DNA of 38,270 nt from an uncultured Bacteroides sp. GTDB taxonomy: Bacteria > Bacteroidota > Bacteroidia > Bacteroidales > Bacteroidaceae. The notes under the pieces are model-generated. The model made no database searches. It was not told the DNA's origin and was given only the letters and a program-made list of their open reading frames with translations. Positions 8,444 to 16,153 of this stretch are shown one piece after another. The translations under genes and the position numbers were made by a program. Numbering within the stretch: position 1 is the first letter of the stretch; each line of letters starts with the position of its first letter. The stretch is taken from NCBI GenBank assembly GCA_900766195.1, contig CAAFUN010000042.1, positions 1-38,270 of the forward strand, read 5' to 3'.

Positions 8444-8983
8444 TTAAACTTCTTCGGTTTGGTCAATATTGATTAACCCTTCGGGGAGTTCCAGTATGAT
8501 TACTTTATGTTTTTGATCCATGCTGACAATAAAATCTTCCTGTGCCGGAATTAATAGTTCTTCATCTCCGTAGTTTACTATGAAAAGTGTGTTTATTGTT
8601 GTGTTATCCACTTCTATAATTTCACCTAAATAGCCATGATGAACTTCCTCCACGCGAAAACCTACAAAAAAATCCCATGTCAATTCTTCGGGCTTTGTTT
8701 CTTCCTCAACATACTTTGTAGGGAAATAAACCTCTACATTGGTAAACATGCGAGCACGTTCTGCTGTATCTACGCCTTCCAATTTTACTAGAGCTGTAGA
8801 GTCTGACCGAAAACGATAATCGTCAATGAAGAAAGGTACAAAAATCCCATCCAACAAACAAACCAGATATTCAGCCTCTACACGGTCAAATATATCGTCG
8901 TTGAAAGTAAACTGCAACTCACCATGAATACCATGTGGTTTATTGAACATCCCTATTTTGTATACTTCTTCTTTCTTTATCAT
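8444..8983 (-). CDS. rimM: Ribosome maturation factor RimM
   Basis: RimM assists 30S subunit maturation, binding ribosomal protein S19 and helping processing of the 16S rRNA 3' domain. The 179-residue product shows the usual N-terminal beta-barrel (YKIGMFNKPHGIHGELQF) and C-terminal PRC-barrel (TWDFFVGFRVEEV, then ELLIPAQEDFIVSMD). The start codon overlaps the murA stop by 4 nt (ATGA type), which suggests translational coupling. The C-terminal tail is acidic. Confidence 0.95.
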   Translation of the reverse strand: MIKKEEVYKIGMFNKPHGIHGELQFTFNDDIFDRVEAEYLVCLLDGIFVPFFIDDYRFRSDSTALVKLEGVDTAERARMFTNVEVYFPTKYVEEETKPEELTWDFFVGFRVEEVHHGYLGEIIEVDNTTINTLFIVNYGDEELLIPAQEDFIVSMDQKHKVIILELPEGLINIDQTEEV

Positions 8984-10284
8984 AAGCGTGTAATCCTTGC
9001 TCCAATGCTATTGAGACGACCTTCTATATTTTGATATCCGCGATCTATCTGTTCAATGTTGTGTATGCGGCTGGTACCTTCGGCACTCATCGCAGCAATG
9101 AGTAGTGCAATGCCTGCGCGTATATCCGGTGAAGTCATATTACCTGCTCTTAACCGTCGGGCATGGTTGTGTCCTATCACTACAGCACGATGTGGATCGC
9201 ATAAGATAATTTGCGCCCCCATATCTATTAATTTATCCACAAAGAACAGTCGGCTTTCAAACATCTTCTGATGAATGAGAACACTGCCTTTTGCCTGAGT
9301 GGCAACAACGAGCATGATGCTCAGCAGGTCAGGCGTAAGTCCCGGCCATGGTGCATCTGCAATTGACATGATAGAACCGTCTATAAAAGATTCTATTTGC
9401 AATGTTTCTTGTGCAGGGATATGGATGTCGTCTCCTCTTTGCTCTAAGCAGATACCCAAGCGGCGGAAACTGTCTGGTATGATGCCCAGATTGTCATAAG
9501 AGACATTCTTTATTGTTAATTCGCTTTGCGTCATTGCCGCCATACCAATAAAACTGCCTACTTCAATCATGTCCGGCAGTATGGTATGTTCCGTTCCTCC
9601 CAATGTTTCCACTCCTTCAATGGTGAGCAAGTTGGAGGCAATGCCTTGGATCTTTGCTCCCATACGGTTTAGCATTTTGCAAAGCTGCTGTAGATAAGGC
9701 TCGCAGGCTGCATTATAAATGGTGGTAGTCCCTTGAGCCAGCACAGCAGCCATGATAATGTTTGCAGTACCTGTCACAGATGCTTCGTCGAGTAGCATGT
9801 AAGTACCTTGTAGTCGATCGGCGGTAACTTCATAGGCCTCACGCTTGGCATTGTAGTTGAATACAGCTCCTAGATTCCGTATGCCAATGAAGTGAGTATC
9901 CAAGCGTCTGCGACCAATCTTATCTCCACCAGGTTTAGATATAACTGCTTTGCCGAATCTAGCCAATAACGGACCAATTAGCATTATAGAACCTCGCAGA
10001 TGAGAGCATTTCTTCAGAAAGTCTTCGCTTTCCAGATAATCTGAATTGATCTGCGCTGCTTTGAAAGAGTATGTTCCTTTTCCTTTGGAAGAAACTTCAA
10101 CTCCCATGTCCCGCATGAGTTGGATGAGATTGTTGACATCCAGAATGTCCGGGATATTGTGTATAATGATATTTTCTGCAGTGAGCAATGTGGCACAAAT
10201 TATTTGTAGCACCTCGTTCTTTGCTCCCTGTGGATATATTTCACCCGACAATTTATGTCCGCCTTCAATCACAAACGATGCCAT
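8980..10284 (-). CDS. murA: UDP-N-acetylglucosamine 1-carboxyvinyltransferase (MurA), Asp-type active site
   Basis: MurA transfers enolpyruvate from PEP to UDP-GlcNAc, the first committed step of peptidoglycan synthesis in the cytoplasm. The 434-residue protein has the EPSP-synthase-like twofold fold, the Lys-Asn pair near the N-terminus (GAKNEVLQ) and the loop GPLLARFGKAVISKPGG. The residue matching E. coli Cys115, the fosfomycin target, is Asp121 (GGDKIGRRRLD). The Cys-to-Asp form is active and fosfomycin-insensitive in other bacteria, such as Mycobacterium tuberculosis. The gene lies 3 nt after the DUF4290-like gene and overlaps rimM. Confidence 0.96.
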   Translation of the reverse strand: MASFVIEGGHKLSGEIYPQGAKNEVLQIICATLLTAENIIIHNIPDILDVNNLIQLMRDMGVEVSSKGKGTYSFKAAQINSDYLESEDFLKKCSHLRGSIMLIGPLLARFGKAVISKPGGDKIGRRRLDTHFIGIRNLGAVFNYNAKREAYEVTADRLQGTYMLLDEASVTGTANIIMAAVLAQGTTTIYNAACEPYLQQLCKMLNRMGAKIQGIASNLLTIEGVETLGGTEHTILPDMIEVGSFIGMAAMTQSELTIKNVSYDNLGIIPDSFRRLGICLEQRGDDIHIPAQETLQIESFIDGSIMSIADAPWPGLTPDLLSIMLVVATQAKGSVLIHQKMFESRLFFVDKLIDMGAQIILCDPHRAVVIGHNHARRLRAGNMTSPDIRAGIALLIAAMSAEGTSRIHNIEQIDRGYQNIEGRLNSIGARITRL

Positions 10285-10287
10285 AGA

Positions 10288-10917
10288 TTAATATTTTCGT
10301 TTGTTGGAATTATTCCGGTTATTCCGATTGTTCTGATTATTTGCTTTGTGGCGATAGTTCAAATCAATTCTTTCAGCCATTAAGCGGGCCACTGCATCAG
10401 TCATCTGTAGCTTACCGTTTGAGTATTCAGCAAGATCTTCCGCTATTTTATGATCGTCCACAGTATCCTTATTCCAAGTCATATAATCTTTCTTCATGTG
10501 ATTGCATATCAATGCAATGAGATTATTCTTTTCATTTCCTTCCGGATAATCACATGCTTTTTGTATAAGTACTTCCAGTGTGCGTCCGTAATGACGATAC
10601 CGGATCTTTTTACTAGGATAAGGTATAACCTCAGGTCTTGTGTTCAGATTGTCTTTACGAATGACCTCGTAAGGATAGTCAATGTCCAAATTAAAATCGG
10701 ACATTATAGCCAAATGATCCCACAACTTGTGCTTGAAGTCAGGCACGTCACGAAGATGAGGGAACATGCTTCCCATTATATTGATGATTGTATTGGCGCA
10801 CCGCTGGCGCTCTGCACGATCCTCAATAGTTAGCGCATGATCTACCATGTTTTGAATACTACGTCCGTATTCGGGCAATGGCATTAGTTTTTGTTGGGTA
10901 TTATACTGCATTCTCAT
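10288..10917 (-). CDS. DUF4290-like protein with Asn/Arg-rich tail
   Basis: This 209-residue protein has no signal peptide or membrane span. I recognise it as the Bacteroidetes DUF4290 family from its length, its position immediately before murA, and patterns such as LPEYGRSIQNMV and YGRTLEVLIQKACDYPEG; no biochemical role is known to me. The last 20 residues are low complexity, rich in Asn, Arg and Lys (repeated NNR), and may bind nucleic acid or be disordered. The gap to murA is 3 nt, so the two are almost certainly one transcript. A role linked to cell wall or ribosome assembly would be only a guess from context. Confidence 0.85.
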   Translation of the reverse strand: MRMQYNTQQKLMPLPEYGRSIQNMVDHALTIEDRAERQRCANTIINIMGSMFPHLRDVPDFKHKLWDHLAIMSDFNLDIDYPYEVIRKDNLNTRPEVIPYPSKKIRYRHYGRTLEVLIQKACDYPEGNEKNNLIALICNHMKKDYMTWNKDTVDDHKIAEDLAEYSNGKLQMTDAVARLMAERIDLNYRHKANNQNNRNNRNNSNKRKY

Positions 10918-10956
10918 TAATAATAAGTATTTCTATAATTTGAAGTAGTGAATATA

Positions 10957-10971
10957 ACAAGATTATCTTGT
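10957..10971. promoter_or_regulatory. Perfect palindrome upstream of the DUF4290-murA operon
   Basis: ACAAGAT-T-ATCTTGT is a 15-nt perfect inverted repeat with a single central base, 40 nt upstream of the first gene of the murA operon. The arms are too close to form a hairpin, so a dimeric repressor or activator site is the more likely reading. No -7 box was found in this gap. Confidence 0.35.
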
Positions 10972-11007
10972 GATTTCTCACTTGTATTAGTAACTCCCGT
11001 TAGAGTG

Positions 11008-11700
11008 TTATAGCAACTTTTTAGGCTTGGATGCAACAAATTCTTTCAAGTAGAAAGGTTCAAAATATGCAACGTCTTTAAAGTCTTTTTCTGCTATTGC
11101 TTTTTCCGCCAATGGGAACATCATTTTAGCCAGTGGGCGTATGTTATTGATGAAATGAGCGTTGGGGTGCTTTAGACTTTCTTTGCATTTATCAGCTCCG
11201 TCTCCGAAAAAATAAACCGGATGCTGATCTAAGAACTCTCTGTATGAGTTTTCATCAACAATATCTGCCGAAATGTCGCGTACAGGTTTTAGTGCACGAT
11301 CATAGATTGCGGCATAAACCTCCATCCGCCTGGCATCAATCATGGGGCATAGCAAAGCGTCTTCCGGCAAGTCATCGCCATATAGCAATACTGGTACACA
11401 AAGTACTTTTAGAGTAGGAATGCCGATTAGAGGTAAATCACGGCCAAAGCAGACGCCCTTAGCCATAGATACACCTATTCGCAAACCTGTATATGAACCA
11501 GGACCGCAGCTTACAGCTACTGCATCAAGAGGTAAGGCATGACTATCGGCAAACGACAGTGCTTCGTCTACAAATACCCCCAAAGATACGGCATGTGACG
11601 GACCTTTTAAATCTTCCTTAATAAAAATATTTTGTCCATCTTCACTTACAGCAACCGAACATGCTGATGTAGATGTCTCAATATGTAAGATACACGACAT
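11008..11700 (-). CDS. tsaB: tRNA threonylcarbamoyladenosine biosynthesis protein TsaB
   Basis: TsaB is the non-catalytic partner of TsaD in making the t6A37 modification of ANN-decoding tRNAs. The 230-residue protein has an ASKHA fold, with ILHIETSTSACSVAVSEDG at the N-terminus and the family signature VSCGPGSYTGLRIGVSMAKG. The C-terminus ends in a basic KPKKLL. It is transcribed away from yicC, with clear -7 boxes for both genes between them. Confidence 0.95.
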   Translation of the reverse strand: MSCILHIETSTSACSVAVSEDGQNIFIKEDLKGPSHAVSLGVFVDEALSFADSHALPLDAVAVSCGPGSYTGLRIGVSMAKGVCFGRDLPLIGIPTLKVLCVPVLLYGDDLPEDALLCPMIDARRMEVYAAIYDRALKPVRDISADIVDENSYREFLDQHPVYFFGDGADKCKESLKHPNAHFINNIRPLAKMMFPLAEKAIAEKDFKDVAYFEPFYLKEFVASKPKKLL

Positions 11701-11722
11701 AATCTCTTTCTATTTATTGAGG

Positions 11723-11730
11723 CAAATTTA
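11723..11730 (-). promoter_or_regulatory. -7 promoter box for tsaB
   Basis: The minus strand reads TAAATTTG, matching TAnnTTTG, 22 nt before the tsaB ATG. It implies a very short leader. Confidence 0.5.
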
Positions 11731-11762
11731 CGGGATTATTTTCAGTAATTAAAATATTCATG

Positions 11763-11770
11763 TAATTTTG
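11763..11770 (+). promoter_or_regulatory. -7 promoter box for the yicC-gmk-nadD operon
   Basis: TAATTTTG matches TAnnTTTG, 19 nt before the yicC ATG. A T-rich stretch (TTTTC at 11738-11742) lies near the expected -33 position. Confidence 0.55.
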
Positions 11771-11789
11771 CACAAAACTAACAATCTAT

Positions 11790-12668
11790 ATGATACAGTC
11801 CATGACAGGTTACGGCAAAGTCACAGCCGATCTCTCCGATAAAAAGATAAATGTAGAAATTAAGTCTCTCAATAGCAAAGCTATGGATCTATCAACCCGT
11901 ATAGCACCTGCTTATCGCGAAAAGGAGATTGAAATACGTAATGAGGTTTCAAAAATCTTGGAACGTGGTAAGGTTGAGTTTAATCTATGGGTTGAGAAGA
12001 AAGATGCTGACCAACTTGCTACTCCTATAAATGTAGAATTAATTTCAGCGTATTATAAACGCATTAAAGACATGTCCGATACGCTTGGAATTCCCGAACC
12101 GGAGGACTGGTTTTCTACATTGTTGCGTCTTCCTGATGTGATGTCGAAAAATGAAATTCAGGAGTTGGATGAGAACGAATGGAATGCCGTACACGAGGCA
12201 ATCCTGGAGGTTGTGGAGCATTTAGTAGATTTCCGTAAACAGGAAGGTGCAGCTTTGGAAAAGAAATTCCGTGAAAAAATAGAGAATATCACCCAGTTGC
12301 TGTCTTCAATTGATATGTATGAAAATGAACGGATAGATAAGGTGAAAAGTCGTATTACTGATGCTTTGGAAAAGACGCTGAGTGTAGATTATGATAAGAC
12401 TCGTTTAGAACAGGAGCTTATATATTATATCGAGAAGCTTGATATAAATGAAGAAAAACAGCGTTTAAGCAATCATCTGAACTATTTTATTTCCACTATG
12501 GAAAACGGAAGTGGACAAGGAAAGAAGCTTGGCTTTATTGCTCAGGAAATGGGACGTGAGATTAATACGCTTGGAAGCAAATCCAATCATGCAGAAATGC
12601 AGAAGATTGTGGTACAGATGAAAGACGAGTTGGAACAGATAAAAGAGCAAGTGTTAAATGTAATGTAA
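11790..12668 (+). CDS. YicC-family endoribonuclease
   Basis: The 292-residue protein has the two YicC domains: the N-terminal one opens MIQSMTGYGKV with VEIKSLNSKAMDLSTR, and the C-terminal one contains DYDKTRLEQELIYYIEKLDI and GKKLGFIAQEMGREINTLGSKS. E. coli YicC has been described as an RNA endonuclease that influences small-RNA turnover; the role in Bacteroidetes is less studied. The middle region (residues 130-210) is highly charged and probably helical. The stop codon directly abuts the gmk ATG (no spacer), and the yicC-gmk pairing is widely conserved. Confidence 0.93.
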   Translation: MIQSMTGYGKVTADLSDKKINVEIKSLNSKAMDLSTRIAPAYREKEIEIRNEVSKILERGKVEFNLWVEKKDADQLATPINVELISAYYKRIKDMSDTLGIPEPEDWFSTLLRLPDVMSKNEIQELDENEWNAVHEAILEVVEHLVDFRKQEGAALEKKFREKIENITQLLSSIDMYENERIDKVKSRITDALEKTLSVDYDKTRLEQELIYYIEKLDINEEKQRLSNHLNYFISTMENGSGQGKKLGFIAQEMGREINTLGSKSNHAEMQKIVVQMKDELEQIKEQVLNVM

Positions 12669-13241
12669 ATGGCAGATACCGGTAAACTTATTATTTTCTC
12701 CGCTCCGTCTGGATCGGGAAAGTCTACTATTATTAATTACCTGTTGCAGCAGGAACTGAATTTATATTTTTCTATTTCTGCAACTAGTCGCTCTCCACGT
12801 GGTAGTGAGAAGCACGGAATAGAATATTTCTTTTTGACTCCTGATGAATTCCGGAAGAAAATAGCCAATAACGAATTTTTGGAGTATGAGGAAGTCTATA
12901 CTGATCGATATTATGGCACATTGAAATCACAAGTGGAACAGCAGTTGTCTTTAGGACAAAATGTTATTTTTGATGTTGATGTGGTAGGTGGTTGCAATAT
13001 CAAAAAGTTTTATGGTGATCGTGCTTTGTCTGTGTTTATACAACCGCCATCCATAGATGAGTTACGTCGACGTTTGATGGCTAGGGCTACAGATGCACCC
13101 GATGTAATAGAATCTCGTGTGCAAAAAGCAGAATACGAGCTTACATTTGCATCTAAATTTGATGTTGTTATTATAAATGATGATTTGGAAAAAGCAAAAG
13201 CCGAATCATTGCAGATAATAAGAGAGTTTTTGAAAAAATAA
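12669..13241 (+). CDS. gmk: Guanylate kinase
   Basis: Gmk phosphorylates GMP and dGMP to the diphosphates using ATP, and is needed for GTP and (p)ppGpp pools. The 190-residue protein shows the P-loop IFSAPSGSGKSTI at residues 8-20, the GMP-binding segment SATSRSPRGSEKHGIEYFF, and the core QNVIFDVDVVGG followed by the lid region. Length is typical. It begins directly after the yicC stop, so it depends on the upstream promoter and probably on translational coupling. Confidence 0.96.
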   Translation: MADTGKLIIFSAPSGSGKSTIINYLLQQELNLYFSISATSRSPRGSEKHGIEYFFLTPDEFRKKIANNEFLEYEEVYTDRYYGTLKSQVEQQLSLGQNVIFDVDVVGGCNIKKFYGDRALSVFIQPPSIDELRRRLMARATDAPDVIESRVQKAEYELTFASKFDVVIINDDLEKAKAESLQIIREFLKK

Positions 13242-13265
13242 TATAAGACTTTAAAGATTACACTT

Positions 13266-13466
13266 ATGCGAACTCCTCGTGTTTCTCCTAAAACGGATAA
13301 GATTTTATTGATTGTTAATATCGTATTGTTCATAGGAGCAGTAGTCATTGCTGTAATTGACCTTTATTATCATGAATATATATCATCTGTGGCTATGCTG
13401 GCTGTGATGATTGTTACTACTTTCAATAGTTACGGCAGTTGGAGACGGCTAAAGGGAAAGGTATGA
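13266..13466 (+). CDS. Small two-span membrane protein
   Basis: This 66-residue protein lies between gmk and nadD. After a basic N-terminus (MRTPRVSPKTDK) come two hydrophobic helices, about residues 13-31 and 37-53, and a basic C-terminus (GSWRRLKGK). This pattern predicts both ends in the cytoplasm. Its ATG is 24 nt after gmk, and its stop overlaps the nadD ATG in an ATGA arrangement, so it is very likely translated. I do not recognise a named family; no function is claimed. Confidence 0.75.
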   Translation: MRTPRVSPKTDKILLIVNIVLFIGAVVIAVIDLYYHEYISSVAMLAVMIVTTFNSYGSWRRLKGKV

Positions 13467-14032
13467 AGGTAGGGATATTTAGTGGTTCGTTCAACCCCAT
13501 ACATATAGGTCATTTGGCTTTGGCCAATTACATTTGCGAATATGAGGGTATGGATGAAGTTTGGTTTGTTGTTAGTCCACGCAATCCCTTGAAAAATGAG
13601 GCGGATTTGCTGGATGATCAATTACGGTTAAAACTTGTCCGTCTGGCTATTGAAGGTTATCCGCATTTTGTGGCTTCCGATGTGGAATTTCATTTGCCAC
13701 GTCCGTCTTATACTATAAATACGCTTGAATATTTAAAATCTACTTTTCCTGATAAAGATTTCTATTTGATTATAGGTGCCGATAATTGGACGGTCTTTAA
13801 TCAATGGAAAGACTCGGCTAAGATTCTTTTGCATACCAAACTTTTGATTTATCCCCGTCCCGGTTATCCGTTGTCTGCAACTTTTTTACCATCGCAAGTT
13901 AAGTTGCTCTCTTCCTCACCAACATTTGATATCAGCTCAACTTTTATCCGTCAGGCTTTGAAAGCAGGCAAAGACATTCGTTACTTCCTTAATCCTAAAG
14001 TTTACGAGTTCCTGCTGCATCATTTGTCTTAA
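13463..14032 (+). CDS. nadD: Nicotinate-nucleotide adenylyltransferase
   Basis: NadD adenylates nicotinate mononucleotide to deamido-NAD in NAD synthesis. The 189-residue product has the nucleotidyltransferase motif GSFNPIHIGHLALAN (HxGH) and the C-terminal SSTFIRQALK (ISSTxIR-type). A TTG at 13439 would give eight extra residues, but the ATG at 13463 fits the family start MKVGIFSGSFNP and has a purine-rich AAAGGGAAAGG just upstream. It is the last gene of the yicC operon. Confidence 0.95.
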   Translation: MKVGIFSGSFNPIHIGHLALANYICEYEGMDEVWFVVSPRNPLKNEADLLDDQLRLKLVRLAIEGYPHFVASDVEFHLPRPSYTINTLEYLKSTFPDKDFYLIIGADNWTVFNQWKDSAKILLHTKLLIYPRPGYPLSATFLPSQVKLLSSSPTFDISSTFIRQALKAGKDIRYFLNPKVYEFLLHHLS

Positions 14033-14130
14033 ACAAGGTTTGCGTTGCTTCTTACATAGCTATTGTTTCTTGAGAGGAGACTTTTGTCCTTATGAGGAAA
14101 CTGGCTTTCTCACATAGGAAAGCTATGAAG

Positions 14131-15921
14131 TTACTTTACTTTCTGATTGGATGCCATCTTCTTGGCATATTGGCTTGGGCTCATCTTGAAGTATTTCTTG
14201 AAAACCTCACGAAAATATTTAGCATCACTGAATCCTGTCTTTTCGGCTACTTCCGTGACACTGTATTGTTGCTCTTCTAGTAGTGTAGCAGCTTGCTTTA
14301 GACGAATCAGGCGAATATAGTCCGCCGGAGCTTGGTCAGTTAAAGCCTTAATTTTGTTGTATAAGCTGGTGCGGCTCATGTTTAGAAGTCCGCACAATAC
14401 ATCTACGTTGAATTCGGGATTGTCTATATGCTCTTCCACACTCTTTTTTACATTAGCTATAAAGTTCCATTCAATGTCATTGGAACAATTAATGCAATCT
14501 GGACCTTGCTGATCATCATTCAATTCCAAATTACCATACTTCTGTCGTAGTAAGGCTCTGTTAATTAGAATATTGGATATGGTCATCCGAAGAATACTTA
14601 TGTTGAAAGGTTTGACAATATATTCATCGGCACCCATGCTGAGGCTTTCCATGATACTTTGGTCATTGTCCAAAGAGGTTATCATAATAATAGGAATGTG
14701 AGAAGTTTCGATGTTATTTTTTAGGATATTGCACAACTCATTTCCTTGCATCTCCGGCATTTCCATGTCCGAAATGACTAAATCAGGTAAATAATCTTCT
14801 ATTAATGACAATGCTTCCTTGCCGTTGCTACATATTTTCACTGAATAATTATCAGACAGTGTACGTTGCAAATATTCTCTTAACTCGTCATTAGCTTCGG
14901 CGATCAATAATTTTGGAGCATTGCTTTTCAGTTGGGTTGTTGCACTCTTTTTTTCTTCTAGTAGTACATTCTTCTCTTGCGATGTTAGCTCAAATTGCAA
15001 AATTTGATCCTTACGCTGTGGCGATGTATTTTCGATCTCCTTGTATGTAACATCATTTTTAGGGAACGTCAGTTTGAAGCGTGTGCCTTTATTTTCTGTA
15101 CTGTTGAAAACAATCTTCCCCTTGTGTAAGCGTACGAGTTTCCATACCAATAACAAGCCAATACCACTACCTGTTGCTTGAACCTTGATTACGTTTGTTC
15201 CGCGGAAATACGACTTAAATACTTTTTTTTGTTCTGCTGCGGGTATACCGTGACCGTTATCTTTTACTTCAATACTCCAAAAGTTTCCCGCTTCAGTAGA
15301 TAGAATGTGTACCTGTCCTCCTTCTGGAGTATACTTAAGCGCATTAGAGATGATATTTTTTAATATAGCATCCATCTTTTCTTTGTCAATCCTTATATTG
15401 AGATATCTGAAATTGCTTTCATAGATTAAATTGATCCGCTTCATTACAGCATATGAGCGGAAAGAATTTATAATTTCCTGTAAGTACGTACCCAATTCAT
15501 ATTCTGACGTATATAAGGAAGCAGGACTATTGTTGATACGCTCCAGATTGATGAAGTTTGTGCTTAAACGCAATAGAGACTCTACATTTCTTAGAGCGGT
15601 GTTTACATTTCTTAGCCCGCTATCACTAAGGGATTCCTTGTCGGCTACTTCCTCTAGAGGGGCTTTAATCAATGTCAATGGAGTGCGGATGTGATGTGCC
15701 GTATTAATATAGAATTTTATTCTTTCGTCTAGAGCTTTACGCAGTTTCCATTTGGCGTAAAAGAAATGGGAATACCAGCCTATGATGATGAAAAGCAAAG
15801 CAATGAAAAAGGTCATCCACACTTTAGCTGCCGTAGAATGAACTCCGGAATTAGTATACACCTGTGCCGTGGCAGATATAGTCATGCACAGAAAGCATAG
15901 CGGTAAGAGTAGCTTATTCAT
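14131..15921 (-). CDS. Hybrid two-component regulator (histidine kinase-receiver-AraC) without a sensor domain
   Basis: The 596-residue protein has a signal peptide (1-20), a periplasmic stretch of only about 15-20 residues and one membrane helix (about 34-54). It then has kinase dimerisation (His76), ATPase (N-box NIISNALKYTP, G-boxes DNGHGIP and GSGIGLLLV), receiver (about 336-450) and AraC-type DNA-binding (about 490-588) domains. Classical Bacteroides members carry a large beta-propeller sensor, absent here. The H-box reads AHHIRTPLT, so the residue after the phospho-His is His and not the usual Glu. The receiver start LLIAEAND has Ala343 where the second acidic Mg-binding residue is expected, while Asp385, Thr and Lys are kept. 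A promoter at 15975-16006 supports the start at 15921 over one at 16032. Target genes are unknown. Confidence 0.92.
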   Translation of the reverse strand: MNKLLLPLCFLCMTISATAQVYTNSGVHSTAAKVWMTFFIALLFIIIGWYSHFFYAKWKLRKALDERIKFYINTAHHIRTPLTLIKAPLEEVADKESLSDSGLRNVNTALRNVESLLRLSTNFINLERINNSPASLYTSEYELGTYLQEIINSFRSYAVMKRINLIYESNFRYLNIRIDKEKMDAILKNIISNALKYTPEGGQVHILSTEAGNFWSIEVKDNGHGIPAAEQKKVFKSYFRGTNVIKVQATGSGIGLLLVWKLVRLHKGKIVFNSTENKGTRFKLTFPKNDVTYKEIENTSPQRKDQILQFELTSQEKNVLLEEKKSATTQLKSNAPKLLIAEANDELREYLQRTLSDNYSVKICSNGKEALSLIEDYLPDLVISDMEMPEMQGNELCNILKNNIETSHIPIIMITSLDNDQSIMESLSMGADEYIVKPFNISILRMTISNILINRALLRQKYGNLELNDDQQGPDCINCSNDIEWNFIANVKKSVEEHIDNPEFNVDVLCGLLNMSRTSLYNKIKALTDQAPADYIRLIRLKQAATLLEEQQYSVTEVAEKTGFSDAKYFREVFKKYFKMSPSQYAKKMASNQKVK

Positions 15922-15974
15922 GACAGTCAAAGTTTGTAAGTGGGAGCCAAAATCTAATAGTCTGATAATACGGA

Positions 15975-16006
15975 CAAATCTAAGAAAAATAGTTGATAAA
16001 TACAAG
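15975..16006 (-). promoter_or_regulatory. Promoter for the hybrid regulator gene
   Basis: On the minus strand CTTG (16006-16003) is followed after exactly 20 nt by TAGATTTG (15982-15975). This is a good match to the Bacteroidetes -33/-7 promoter and gives a leader of about 45 nt to the ATG at 15921. Confidence 0.6.
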
Positions 16007-16063
16007 GGTATATAATGCATTTCTGAAATCAAAAGAAGGATGTTGTTTCTAGAATCAAAAACA

Positions 16064-16112
16064 GAGAAATCACTTTCGTTACAGTAAGTTATTGTAGCGA
16101 AAGTGATTTCTC
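16064..16112 (-). terminator. Rho-independent terminator of purL
   Basis: A perfect 15-bp stem (GAGAAATCACTTTCG with its complement at 16098-16112) lies 42 nt after the purL stop. On the minus strand it is followed by TGTTTTTG, a short U-tract. Partial pairing extends the stem inward through CGTTAC/GTAGCG with one mismatch. Confidence 0.85.
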
Positions 16113-16153
16113 AATTTATGATTTTTAGCGAAAAGATCTTCCGTTATCCGGTA

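Noticed and set aside
14092..14280. 62-codon plus-strand open frame after nadD
   Set aside because: Most of it overlaps the conserved AraC-domain end of the hybrid regulator on the other strand, and it has no promoter or ribosome-binding features.
15922..16032. 37-codon N-terminal extension of the hybrid regulator
   Set aside because: The extension contains the promoter boxes at 15975-16006 and would bury the signal peptide that begins at 15921.
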